The notes beneath the pieces are model-generated. The model did not search any database, had not been told where the DNA came from, and saw only the letters and a program-made list of their open reading frames with translations. A DNA stretch of 64,000 nt from Ignavibacteriota bacterium. Lineage in GTDB: Bacteria > Bacteroidota > Ignavibacteria > Ignavibacteriales > Melioribacteraceae. The first letter of the stretch is position 1. Each line of letters begins with the position of its first letter. Shown piece after piece: positions 8,576-18,962 of this stretch. The position numbers and the translations under genes are program-made. The stretch covers positions 2,614,501-2,678,500 of the forward strand of contig JADJWT010000001.1 in the NCBI GenBank assembly GCA_016716225.1, written 5' to 3'.

Positions 8576-9565
8576 ATGAAAACCCTTAAAGTTGGAATTC
8601 TAGGAACCGGACACTTAGGAAAAATTCACACAAAATTAATTAAAGAAGTTCCGAGAGCAAATTTAGTTGGAGTTTATGATTTAAATTTAGATGCGGCAAA
8701 AATTGTTGCAGAAGAAAATCATACAAATTGTTTTAATAATTTAGAAGAATTTTTATCTTCGGTCGAAGCGGTTTCAATAGTTGCCACTACAAGCGCGCAT
8801 TATGAATTAATTAAAAAAGCATTCGAAAAAAATGTTCACGTTTTTGTGGAAAAACCAATAACAAGTACAATTCCACAAGCAGAAGAAGTTGTGAAAATTG
8901 CTGAAGAAAAAAATCTTAAACTTCAAGTTGGTCATATCGAAAGATTTAATTCCGCTCTCTTAAGTTTGGAAAAATATCACCTCGATCCAAAATTTATTCA
9001 AACTGATAGATTGGCACAATTCAATCCGCGCGGGACTGATGTTGCGGTTGTGCTGGATCTTATGATCCACGATATTGATATAATTTTAAGTTTGATTAAA
9101 AGTAAGGTTAGTGATGTAAGAGCAAGTGGTGTTGCGGTTGTTTCTGAAAGTATTGATATTGCAAATGCAAGAATTGAATTTGAAAATGGTGCAATTGCAA
9201 ATGTAACTGCAAGCAGAATTTCTCAGAAGAAAATGAGAAAAATGAGAATGTTCCAAAAAGATTCTTATATATCTGTTGATTTTAATTCCGGGGTTTCTGA
9301 GGTGTTTAGATTAATTTCTCCAAATGATATGAATCTCGAACATTTTCTATCTTTCGGAGAAATTGGAGTTGGTGAAAACAAAAAATCCGTAATTTATGAA
9401 CAACCGGAAATTAAAGAAGTAAATGCTTTAAAACATGAACTTCATTTATTTGTTGATTCAGTTTTGGATAATAAACGACCAGTTGTTAGCGGAGCAGACG
9501 GATTAGAAGCATTAAAAGTTGCTCAAATTATTTTGGAAAAAATTGAGGAATCAAAGTTAAAATGA
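8576..9565 (+). CDS. Gfo/Idh/MocA dehydrogenase, probably UDP-GlcNAc 3-dehydrogenase (GnnA-like)
   Basis: 329 residues. N-terminal Rossmann fold begins VGILGTGHLGKIH; the family E-K-P motif is at about residue 94-96, and the catalytic Asp/His helix reads LDLMIHDIDI around 160-170. The combination GHLGxxH, V-G-H-I-E-R-F-N and R-G-T-D-V plus DLMIHDID resembles GnnA, which oxidises UDP-GlcNAc at C3 before GnnB transamination, leading to amide-rich lipid A. No gnnB or lpxA lies in this window, so the substrate is inference. It starts 2 bases after the plug gene and overlaps the lipoprotein gene at ATGA, hence the same operon. Confidence 0.78.
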   Translation: MKTLKVGILGTGHLGKIHTKLIKEVPRANLVGVYDLNLDAAKIVAEENHTNCFNNLEEFLSSVEAVSIVATTSAHYELIKKAFEKNVHVFVEKPITSTIPQAEEVVKIAEEKNLKLQVGHIERFNSALLSLEKYHLDPKFIQTDRLAQFNPRGTDVAVVLDLMIHDIDIILSLIKSKVSDVRASGVAVVSESIDIANARIEFENGAIANVTASRISQKKMRKMRMFQKDSYISVDFNSGVSEVFRLISPNDMNLEHFLSFGEIGVGENKKSVIYEQPEIKEVNALKHELHLFVDSVLDNKRPVVSGADGLEALKVAQIILEKIEESKLK

Positions 9566-10164
9566 TGAATAAAAGATTTATACTTTTTGTTTTATTAACT
9601 GCAATGTTTTCAGCGTGCAGTTTTTTTAATTCACTTACAAATTTATCTAAATTGAAATTTAAACTTGGAGCAGTAAATAATTTTAAAGTTGGGAATTTAT
9701 TAATTTCAGAAAAAACACAATTAAACGATTTTGCAACAACTGATATTCTTAAATTAACATCGCAAGTTGTTTCGGGAAATTTTCCGGTTACTTTTACAGT
9801 AAATATTTTGGCTCAAAATCCCAATAAATCTAGTTCAAATTTAATTGCGGATATTTCTTTAAAATCATTTCCATGGACTCTTTACATAAATGATAAAAAA
9901 ACAATTTCCGGTAATATTACAAAACCGATTTCAGTTCCGGCAATAGAAAATTCAACAACAATTCCTTTGGAAATGAAATTGGATTTACTTGAATTTTTTA
10001 GCGGTGATGGTTTAAATAATCTTATAAATCTTGCATTAAATTTGGGCGGTGCAAAAGGTTCACCTTCAAATATTAAAATAGTTGCAGAACCGGTTTTAGG
10101 AACTCAAATTGGTGATTTAACTTATCCAAGTCCATTAACAATTATAGATAAATCTTTTAATTAA
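9562..10164 (+). CDS. LEA14/WHy-like lipoprotein
   Basis: 200 residues with a lipoprotein signal: a hydrophobic stretch ending L-T-A-M-F-S-A-C, with Cys19 or so as the lipidated residue. The mature part resembles the late-embryogenesis-abundant 2 (WHy) beta-sandwich found in Gram-negative lipoproteins: F-T-V-N-I-L-A-Q-N-P-N followed by a long strand pattern and I-P-V/L-E repeats. It probably sits on the periplasmic side of a membrane. Its ATG overlaps the stop of the dehydrogenase gene, and the ROK kinase follows after 11 bases, so translation is coupled. No specific function can be assigned. Confidence 0.7.
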   Translation: MMNKRFILFVLLTAMFSACSFFNSLTNLSKLKFKLGAVNNFKVGNLLISEKTQLNDFATTDILKLTSQVVSGNFPVTFTVNILAQNPNKSSSNLIADISLKSFPWTLYINDKKTISGNITKPISVPAIENSTTIPLEMKLDLLEFFSGDGLNNLINLALNLGGAKGSPSNIKIVAEPVLGTQIGDLTYPSPLTIIDKSFN

Positions 10165-10175
10165 CAGAGAATTTT

Positions 10176-11129
10176 ATGAAAATTAAATATGCAGTTGGAG
10201 TTGATTTAGGCGGTACAAAAATAAAAATTGGAATAGTTACCGAAGAAGGAAAAATTATTAAGAAAATTTCAATTCCCACACTTGCTGAAGAAGGCGTTGA
10301 AAAATCTTTGGGACAAATTAAGAAAGGTATTTCCACATTGCTTAAAGGAAATAAAAATTTAATTGAAGGAATAGGAATTGGATCACCCGGAGTAGTTTCA
10401 TTAAAAAAAGGAACTGTGGAGAATCCTCCGAATTTACCGGGTTGGGGAAAAGTTCATCTTGGAAAAATTATAAGTAAAGAATTTTCTATTCCCACATTTG
10501 TAGAAAATGATGCAAATGCCGCAGCAATTGGAGAATTAATATACGGAGCCGGAAAAAATTTAAGAAGTTTTATTATGATTACACTTGGAACCGGTGTTGG
10601 CGGTGGAATAATTATCAATAACAAATTATTTAGAGGTGATACTGGTGGAGCCGGAGAAATTGGTCATGTTACTATTGATCATAACGGAGTAAAATGTAAT
10701 TGTGGTTCAATTGGATGTTTGGAAGCATATTTGGGAAACAATTATTTTATAAAAGATGTTAAAGAAAAATTAAATGCTAATAAAGATTCGAAAATATTTA
10801 AGTTAGTAAATAATGATTTAAATAATCTTACTCCTCAAACGATACATGAGGCATCGCTTCTTGGCGATAAATTTTCTAAAGATTATATAAATTATTTGGG
10901 TGTAACTTTAGGTCATGGATTAGCATCAATAGTAAACATTCTTGATATTTGCAATATTATTATTGGCGGTGGAGTTTCCGGATTTGGTAAGCCATTATTT
11001 GAAGCGGCGAAGGAATCTCTAAAATCAAGAGTATTAACTTCATTAAAACCTAGAATTGAAATTTATCCGGCTGAATTAAAAAATAATGCCGGAATAAAAG
11101 GCGCTTCTTCATTAGTATTTTATGATTAA
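10176..11129 (+). CDS. ROK-family sugar kinase (glucokinase-like)
   Basis: 317-residue cytoplasmic kinase phosphorylating glucose, N-acetylmannosamine or related hexoses with ATP. The phosphate motif VGVDLGGTKIKIG is at 8-20, G-I-G-S-P-G at about 67-72, E-N-D-A-N at 110-114 (catalytic Asp112), L-G-T-G-V-G-G-G at 137-144, and the ROK zinc site has His164 with Cys174, Cys176 and Cys181 (C-x-C-G-x2-G-C). No helix-turn-helix is present, so it is an enzyme and not a repressor. It closes the run that starts with the plug gene. Confidence 0.92.
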   Translation: MKIKYAVGVDLGGTKIKIGIVTEEGKIIKKISIPTLAEEGVEKSLGQIKKGISTLLKGNKNLIEGIGIGSPGVVSLKKGTVENPPNLPGWGKVHLGKIISKEFSIPTFVENDANAAAIGELIYGAGKNLRSFIMITLGTGVGGGIIINNKLFRGDTGGAGEIGHVTIDHNGVKCNCGSIGCLEAYLGNNYFIKDVKEKLNANKDSKIFKLVNNDLNNLTPQTIHEASLLGDKFSKDYINYLGVTLGHGLASIVNILDICNIIIGGGVSGFGKPLFEAAKESLKSRVLTSLKPRIEIYPAELKNNAGIKGASSLVFYD

Positions 11130-11200
11130 ATTATTTTCAATATTTTGATTATTGTAAAATAATTATTGATACATGAATTTATTAGTTAACTAATCTGAAA

Positions 11201-13801
11201 ATGAAGAAAGCTTTATTTGTATTTATTTTGGGAATTACGTTTTGCAATTTATTTGCACAAAATGTTGATTCACTTTCTTCAATTTCGAAAATTGACACTT
11301 CGCAAATCTCAAATCAAATAATTGATTCCGATTCTGCAAAATCAAACTCAAACGAAATTAATGATATAGTTTACAGCAGTGCAACGGATTCGCTGATGTT
11401 TAACATTCCAAATAAAAAAATGCAGATTTACGGAAATGGTGAAATAAAGTACAAGCAAACAACATTAAACGGCGGAAAAATAAATGTAAATTTTGAAACA
11501 AATGATTTGGAAGCAGAAGGAATAATTGATTCTTCAGATACAAATGCAGTAAATGGTTTGGCACAAACTCCGGTTTTAAAAGAAGGCGATGAAAATTACG
11601 AAGGAACAAAACTTCGTTATAATTTCAAAACTAAAAAGGGATTTATTTCTGCGGCAAAAAACAAAAAAGAAGATTCAAGATACGAAGGTAAAAATGTAAG
11701 CAAAGTTGATAAGAACACTTATTTTGTTGAAGAAGGAATGTTCACAACTTGCGAAAGTGATACACCGCATACCCACTTTACTGCTGAAGAAATGAAAGTT
11801 ATTCAGAAAGATAAAATTATTGCTAAATGGATATTCATGCATATTGGCGGAGTACCGGTTCCAATACCAATTCCTTTCGCAGTTTTCCCAAATGAAAAGG
11901 GGAGACGTTCCGGTTTAATTGCACCAAATTATGGATATGTGAAAGATAAAGGTCAATACTTTAGAAATTTCGGTTACTTTTTTGCAATTAGTGATTATAT
12001 GGATTTGACTTTAAACTCAGATTATTATATGCGCGGCGGTTATGGTTTAAGAAGCAGATTTAGATATGCAAAAAGATATGATCTAAACGGAAGTTTAAAT
12101 GCCGGTTATTCTAAAGTTTTAGTTGGCGAAGATAATGACCCCGATAAAAAAAGAAGTACGGATTGGAATATTTCATTATCCCATAATCAAACTTTTACAC
12201 CAACTTTGAATTTATCGGCGAATTTAAATTTTCAATCCAGTTCTTACTTAACAAATAACAGCTCAAGTTATGATGATCTTTTAAGACAAAATGTAAGTTC
12301 CAATGCTACATTAACAAAAAGATGGGATGAAAGCGGTAATAGTATTAATATAAATTATAGCAGAACTCAAAATTTAAAAACCGGTGATATTACAGAAATT
12401 TTGCCAAGTTTAAGTTTTAATAAATCGCAAAGCTATCCATTTAAAAGTGAAACAAGTACTCCGAGTAATCAAAAATGGTATGAGTATATCGGCTATAATT
12501 ATTCAGCACAATTTAGAAATAACAGAAATAAAATTGATAATAATCTAAAAATTCGAGGCGGAATTCAACATAATATTTCTGTTAGTGCATCTCCAAAATT
12601 TAGCTATTTTAATATTACTCCAAGTTTAAGTTATGTAGAAAAATGGTATAACAAAAAAACAAATTATGTTGTTGAAACTGTTCAAGATATTTCAAATTCT
12701 CCGAGTTTGTTAAATTCATTTTATAAAACAAGTGATCAAGATACTGTAATTTCAAAAGATAAACATGAAATTAATATGATTCGTACATTCCGTTTTAGTT
12801 TGGGAACTTCAACAAAATTGTATGGAATGTTTCAACCGCAATTGTTGGGAATTGATGCTTTTCGTCATACACTAATTCCAAGTATTTCATACAATTATGC
12901 TCCGGATTTCTCCGATGCGAAATGGGGTTATTATGATTCTTATACAAAAACAGATGGAACAATTGTAAAATATGATCCGTATGCAAATGAAGTATTTGGT
13001 GGCGCAAGCAGAGGAGAATCGCAGAGTATTAATTTTTCTTTAGGCAATGTTTTTGAAATGAAAACTATGAAAGATCCAACAGACACAACCTCAGAAGCGA
13101 AAAAAATTACATTATTAAATTTTGATGTTTCTACCGGTTATAATTTTGCGGCAGATAGCAATAAACTTTCCGATTTAAATTTAAATTACAGAACAAATAT
13201 TAGCAATCTCATAAATTTTTCCGGCTCATCAAGTTATACTTTTTATGATTATATAGACGGGCAAAGAATCAATCAATATCTTGCTGAAAACGGGAAAGGC
13301 TTGCTAAGATTAACCCGCTTGCAGTTTTCATTTTCTACAACTCTTTCCGGTGAAAAACTTTCCGGTGAAAACAGAACTGGAAAAAAGATTGATGAGAACG
13401 AAGAAGAATTTGCGGCATTTAAGAAAAAAGATAATGTTGGTTTATATGATGAACAAGATACAGATTTTTCAATTCCGTGGAATTTAAGTTTGAATTACAC
13501 ATATAATTTTTCAAAACCAACGCCGGCACCAGGTGAAGTAAATTCAAATCTCGGAATTAATCTCGGGTTCAATCTTACAAAAAATTGGAAATTCGGAATT
13601 ATGGGAAATTATGATTTTCAAAGAGATGAAATTGCCGCGCCGCGAATTACGGTTTACAGAGATTTAGAATGTTGGGAAATGAATTTTAGCTGGAATCCAA
13701 TTGGCACTTACACAGGATTTAGATTCGAGATAAGAATGAAAGCCCCGGAATTGCGTGATGTTAAAGTAACAAAAACCGGCGGATGGAATTCAGGAAGATA
13801 A
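11201..13801 (+). CDS. lptD: LPS-assembly protein LptD-like outer-membrane protein
   Basis: 866 residues: signal peptide (1-19, ending FAQ), a Ser/Asp-rich linker, an OstA/LptA-like jellyroll around 65-190 (containing YGNGEIKYKQTTLNGG), then a long beta-barrel of alternating strands. The hallmark FMHIGGVPVPIPIPFAVFPN with RRSGLIAPNYGY follows at about 210-245. LptD with lipoprotein LptE inserts lipopolysaccharide into the outer leaflet. In Bacteroidota relatives are often annotated 'putative LPS assembly protein LptD'. The ending lacks an aromatic residue and finishes in Trp-Asn-Ser-Gly-Arg, so barrel closure may precede the last 15 residues. Next gene starts 6 bases later. Confidence 0.85.
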   Translation: MKKALFVFILGITFCNLFAQNVDSLSSISKIDTSQISNQIIDSDSAKSNSNEINDIVYSSATDSLMFNIPNKKMQIYGNGEIKYKQTTLNGGKINVNFETNDLEAEGIIDSSDTNAVNGLAQTPVLKEGDENYEGTKLRYNFKTKKGFISAAKNKKEDSRYEGKNVSKVDKNTYFVEEGMFTTCESDTPHTHFTAEEMKVIQKDKIIAKWIFMHIGGVPVPIPIPFAVFPNEKGRRSGLIAPNYGYVKDKGQYFRNFGYFFAISDYMDLTLNSDYYMRGGYGLRSRFRYAKRYDLNGSLNAGYSKVLVGEDNDPDKKRSTDWNISLSHNQTFTPTLNLSANLNFQSSSYLTNNSSSYDDLLRQNVSSNATLTKRWDESGNSININYSRTQNLKTGDITEILPSLSFNKSQSYPFKSETSTPSNQKWYEYIGYNYSAQFRNNRNKIDNNLKIRGGIQHNISVSASPKFSYFNITPSLSYVEKWYNKKTNYVVETVQDISNSPSLLNSFYKTSDQDTVISKDKHEINMIRTFRFSLGTSTKLYGMFQPQLLGIDAFRHTLIPSISYNYAPDFSDAKWGYYDSYTKTDGTIVKYDPYANEVFGGASRGESQSINFSLGNVFEMKTMKDPTDTTSEAKKITLLNFDVSTGYNFAADSNKLSDLNLNYRTNISNLINFSGSSSYTFYDYIDGQRINQYLAENGKGLLRLTRLQFSFSTTLSGEKLSGENRTGKKIDENEEEFAAFKKKDNVGLYDEQDTDFSIPWNLSLNYTYNFSKPTPAPGEVNSNLGINLGFNLTKNWKFGIMGNYDFQRDEIAAPRITVYRDLECWEMNFSWNPIGTYTGFRFEIRMKAPELRDVKVTKTGGWNSGR

Positions 13802-13807
13802 TTATTA

Positions 13808-14257
13808 ATGAAAATTTATTTAATTGATGGAAATAATTTAATCGGTAAAATTAAATCCGTTCAGAATATTCATCAAAAAACTAAAAATCAATCACGACAA
13901 AATCTTGCCAAAATTCTTGATAAATATTTTTCTGATAAAAAAGTTAAAGTTCATCTACACTTTGATGGATTTGAAAATGATCCGATTTCTTCGGCAAAAA
14001 TGAAAATAATTTATTCAAATAATAAATCAGCTGATTCCGAAATAATAAAAGAAATTGACAATTCTAAAAATCCTAAATTATTAGTTGTTGTAAGTTCTGA
14101 TTCAAAAATTAATAATTATGCAAAAGTGAATAGCTGCGAAACAATTAAGAGTGAGGATTTTGCAAAACTAATTTTAAAGAGAAAAAATATTTCCGAAGAA
14201 CAAATTCAAAAAACAATTGCAGAAAATGAAATTAAAAAATTATTCGGAGTTGAATAG
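13808..14257 (+). CDS. NYN/YacP-like nuclease-domain protein
   Basis: 149 residues opening with M-K-I-Y-L-I-D-G-N-N-L-I, the NYN/PIN signature with the conserved Asp at 7. Further acidic positions fit the fold: F-D-G-F near 58 and V-V-S-S-D-S in the middle, with E-D-F near the C-terminus. Relatives of YacP/Rae1 are ribosome-associated or RNA-processing nucleases. It follows lptD by 6 bases, so it is probably cotranscribed, and it faces the convergent nitrilase gene. A nuclease role is inferred from family; the target is unknown. Confidence 0.72.
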   Translation: MKIYLIDGNNLIGKIKSVQNIHQKTKNQSRQNLAKILDKYFSDKKVKVHLHFDGFENDPISSAKMKIIYSNNKSADSEIIKEIDNSKNPKLLVVVSSDSKINNYAKVNSCETIKSEDFAKLILKRKNISEEQIQKTIAENEIKKLFGVE

Positions 14258-14270
14258 TTTGAGAATAATT

Positions 14271-15032
14271 TTATATCAATTTCATATCACCCAAAAATGG
14301 TAATTTTTCTCTAATTGTTTTAACTTCATTCAAGTCGATTTCGCAATAAATTAATTTTTCTTCATTTTCAGCTAAAACCAATTCTTCGCCCATTGCATTA
14401 AAAACAGCAGAACATCCGTTATATTCAAAGTACGGATCAGTCCCAATTCTATTGGCTCCAATAACAAAACATTGATTTTCAATTGCACGAGCTTTTAATA
14501 AAGTTTTCCAATGTTCAATTCTTTTAATAGGCCAATTTGCAATATTAATTAAAATTTCCGCTCCTTGTTTAGTATTCATTCTAAACAATTCTGGAAATCT
14601 TAAATCGTAACAAATTGAAAGTCCAATTTTATTCATATTAATTGTTGAAACAACAATTTCATTGCCCGCAGAATAATTTTCATTTTCTTTTGCTAAAGTA
14701 AACGGATGAATTTTTCTATACACAGCTTGAATTATTCCCCAAGAATTAATGTGATATAGAGAATTATAAAATTTGGAATTTTCTTTTTCAATAATTCCGG
14801 CAATAATTTCTAATTTTTTTCTTCGCGCAAGTTTGAGAAAATATGTAATTCCGGTTCCGTCAATTTCTTCGGCATTTGCTTTCGCATCCATTGTGAAGCC
14901 GGTTAGAGTCATTTCTGGAAAAATTAAACACTCGGTTCCTTTTTCCAAATTAGAAATTAATTTTTCAATTGATAAAATACTTTCTTCTTTATTGTTCCAG
15001 CTTGGGCTAAATTGACAAATTGCAATTTTCAT
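14271..15032 (-). CDS. Carbon-nitrogen hydrolase (omega-amidase-like)
   Basis: 253 residues of the nitrilase superfamily with an intact triad: Glu40 (IFPEMTLTGF), Lys107 (YRKIHPF) and Cys141 (LSICYDLRFPELFR). The sequence style, particularly the C-Y-D-L-R-F-P-E-L-F context and length, matches the omega-amidase/YafV branch, which hydrolyses alpha-ketoglutaramate or related deaminated glutamine products. Cytoplasmic, no signal. Divergent from the SpmA/B-like gene, sharing a roughly 107-base intergenic region. Substrate assignment is tentative. Confidence 0.85.
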   Translation of the reverse strand: MKIAICQFSPSWNNKEESILSIEKLISNLEKGTECLIFPEMTLTGFTMDAKANAEEIDGTGITYFLKLARRKKLEIIAGIIEKENSKFYNSLYHINSWGIIQAVYRKIHPFTLAKENENYSAGNEIVVSTINMNKIGLSICYDLRFPELFRMNTKQGAEILINIANWPIKRIEHWKTLLKARAIENQCFVIGANRIGTDPYFEYNGCSAVFNAMGEELVLAENEEKLIYCEIDLNEVKTIREKLPFLGDMKLI

Positions 15033-15139
15033 TTTATTTCTTAAAATATTTCTAAAAATGTTGATGTTAAATTATTGTAATAATTTATAACTTGTAACGC
15101 AAATTTCAATTTTTCTTCTCTAAAATCAAGGAGTTCGAA

Positions 15140-16771
<1,632 letters not shown>

Positions 16772-16772
16772 T

Positions 16773-17726
16773 ATGAAAGTTGTAACCACAAAAAAACTTC
16801 CTTCAATTGCAAAAGAATTGCTATTAAAAAATAATATTATTGTTAAGGAATTTTCTTCAAATAGAAATTTAACTCGAACTGAATTAATAAAATTTTGCAA
16901 AGATGCAGATGGAATAATTTCGGTTCTTTCCGATAAGTTTGATCAAGAAATTATTGATCAATTGCCAAAATGTAAAATTATTGCAAACTACGCCGTTGGC
17001 TTTAATAATATTGATATTTGTTATGCTAAACAAAAGGGAATTGTTGTTACAAACACTCCGGATGTTTTAACCGATGCTACGGCAGAAATTGCAGTTTCAT
17101 TAATTCTAACTTGCTCAAGGAAAATAATTGAAGCAGAAAATTTTGTTCGAATGAAAAAATTTAAAGGGTGGGAACCACAACTTTTTCTTGGAATTCAACT
17201 TACCGGAAAAATGGTAGGAATTGTAGGTGCGGGAAGAATTGGACAAGCTACTGCAAAACGAATGAAATCTTTCGGCTGTGAAATTTTATATTATTCAAAA
17301 AATAAAAAATTGGATTTTGAGAAAGAGTTAAACGCAAATAAAGTTTCACTTGAAAAATTGTTGAAAGAATCGGATATAATCTCAATTCACCTTCCGTTAA
17401 ATTCCGAAACAAAAAATTTACTGAGTAAAGATAAATTAGATTTACTAAAGCCTACTGCAATAGTTATAAATACTGCTCGTGGTGAAATTATTGATGAGAA
17501 ATATTTGATTTATTTATTGAAAAATAAAAAAATATTTTCAGCTGGTTTTGATGTTTACGAAAATGAACCAAAATTAAATAAATTTCTTTTCAAATTAAAT
17601 AATGTTGTACTACTTCCTCATATTGGCAGCGCAACTTTGGAAACAAGAAATAAAATGGCAGAGCTTGCTGCAAATAACATTATAAATGTTTTTAATGGAA
17701 AAAATGCTTTAACACCGGTTGGATAA
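16773..17726 (+). CDS. D-2-hydroxyacid dehydrogenase (glyoxylate/hydroxypyruvate reductase-like)
   Basis: About 317 residues from the ATG at 16773, one base after the preceding stop; a TTG at 16764 is also in frame but lies inside that gene. NAD(P)H-dependent reduction of glyoxylate or hydroxypyruvate is the usual activity of this branch. The Rossmann motif reads V-G-A-G-R-I-G-Q-A, the catalytic Arg lies in INTARGEIID, the Glu in the DVYENEP segment, and the His in LLPHIGSAT. All catalytic residues are present. It is translationally coupled to the SpmA/B-like gene; the functional link is not obvious. Confidence 0.88.
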   Translation: MKVVTTKKLPSIAKELLLKNNIIVKEFSSNRNLTRTELIKFCKDADGIISVLSDKFDQEIIDQLPKCKIIANYAVGFNNIDICYAKQKGIVVTNTPDVLTDATAEIAVSLILTCSRKIIEAENFVRMKKFKGWEPQLFLGIQLTGKMVGIVGAGRIGQATAKRMKSFGCEILYYSKNKKLDFEKELNANKVSLEKLLKESDIISIHLPLNSETKNLLSKDKLDLLKPTAIVINTARGEIIDEKYLIYLLKNKKIFSAGFDVYENEPKLNKFLFKLNNVVLLPHIGSATLETRNKMAELAANNIINVFNGKNALTPVG

Positions 17727-17829
17727 TTCTTTTTACCCAAATAACTTATAATTTTGAAAGAATTAAAAAACTTTTGATTTGACTGCAAATTCTATTTATT
17801 TTGATATATAACTAAATAAAAATTTTTAT

Positions 17830-18951
17830 ATGAGAATCGGAATTCCAAAAGAAACATTAAGAGAAGAAAAAAGAGTTGCCATTGCTCCAGCCGGAGTTGA
17901 TGCATTAGTAAAAGCGGGACATTCAATTTTTATTGAAACTCAAGCCGGAATTGGGAGTCATTTTACTGATCAAGATTATGTTAATGTTGGGGCAGCTATC
18001 GTTTACAGTCCAGAAGAAGTTTTTCAGCGTGCGGAACTAATTGCAAAAGTTACACCGCTAACTGACGAAGTAGCAAATTTAATTCAAGAAAATCAAATAA
18101 TATTTTCTTTTTTGCATTTATCTGTCGGTAAAAAAAATATTATGGAAAAATTGATTGAAAAAAAAGCTGTTGCAATTAGTTATGAATTAATTGAAAAAAA
18201 TGATCAACTGCCGGTATTACAAACAATTAGTGAAATTGCCGGTCAGCTTGCAATTCAAATTGGAAGTAAATATTTAAAGAGTGATGTACCATCCGGAAGA
18301 GGAATTTTATTAGGAGGAATTCCTGGTGTTGCACCTGCTGCAGTTGTAATTCTTGGCGCTGGCGTTGTTGGATTTAATGCCGCCCGAACTGCATATTCAT
18401 TAGGTGCACAAGTAATTGTTTTGGATACAGATTTGCGAAGATTAAGAAGAATTGAAAATTCAGTTTCAAAAAATATTACCACAGTTGTTGCAAATCCTTT
18501 AACAATTGCTAGAGGAATTAAATTTGCCGATTTATTTATCGGTGCAGTTCAAATTAAAGGTGAAAAATCTCCAAATATAATTACTGAAGAAATGGTAAAG
18601 TCAATGAAAAAAGGTTCAGTAATTGTTGATGTTTCAATTGATCAAGGAGGTTGTGTTGAAACGAGTTACCCAACTACTTTATCAGATCCAATTTTTATCA
18701 AACACGATGTAATTCATTATTGTGTTCCAAATATTCCCGCACTTGTTGCTAGAACTGCAAGTTATGGTTTAACAAATGCTTCTCTTGAATACATTATGAA
18801 CATTGCCGATAATGGCTTATCTAACGCCTTATTAGGAGATTTGGGATTATCAAGAGGTGTTTGCACATATATGGGAACTTGCACTAATGAAGTTATTGCA
18901 GAAACATTTGATCTTGAATATCGTAGGCTTCATATTTTTTCAACGAATTAA
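17830..18951 (+). CDS. ald: Alanine dehydrogenase
   Basis: 373 residues; converts L-alanine and NAD+ to pyruvate, ammonium and NADH. The N-terminus IGIPKETLREEKRVAIAP and the segment AKVTPLTDEV give the substrate Lys. The catalytic His is in FSFLHLS (near 96); the dinucleotide fold is VVILGAGVVGFNAARTA. VDVSIDQGGCVETSYPTT and HYCVPNIPALVARTASYGLTN complete the family. The Lys-Val-Thr-Pro-Leu run differs from the common K-V-K-E-P but keeps the lysine. In many Bacteroidota ald lies beside porX and tsaE; here it is 10 kb away. Confidence 0.93.
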   Translation: MRIGIPKETLREEKRVAIAPAGVDALVKAGHSIFIETQAGIGSHFTDQDYVNVGAAIVYSPEEVFQRAELIAKVTPLTDEVANLIQENQIIFSFLHLSVGKKNIMEKLIEKKAVAISYELIEKNDQLPVLQTISEIAGQLAIQIGSKYLKSDVPSGRGILLGGIPGVAPAAVVILGAGVVGFNAARTAYSLGAQVIVLDTDLRRLRRIENSVSKNITTVVANPLTIARGIKFADLFIGAVQIKGEKSPNIITEEMVKSMKKGSVIVDVSIDQGGCVETSYPTTLSDPIFIKHDVIHYCVPNIPALVARTASYGLTNASLEYIMNIADNGLSNALLGDLGLSRGVCTYMGTCTNEVIAETFDLEYRRLHIFSTN

Positions 18952-18962
18952 AAAGTAAAAAA

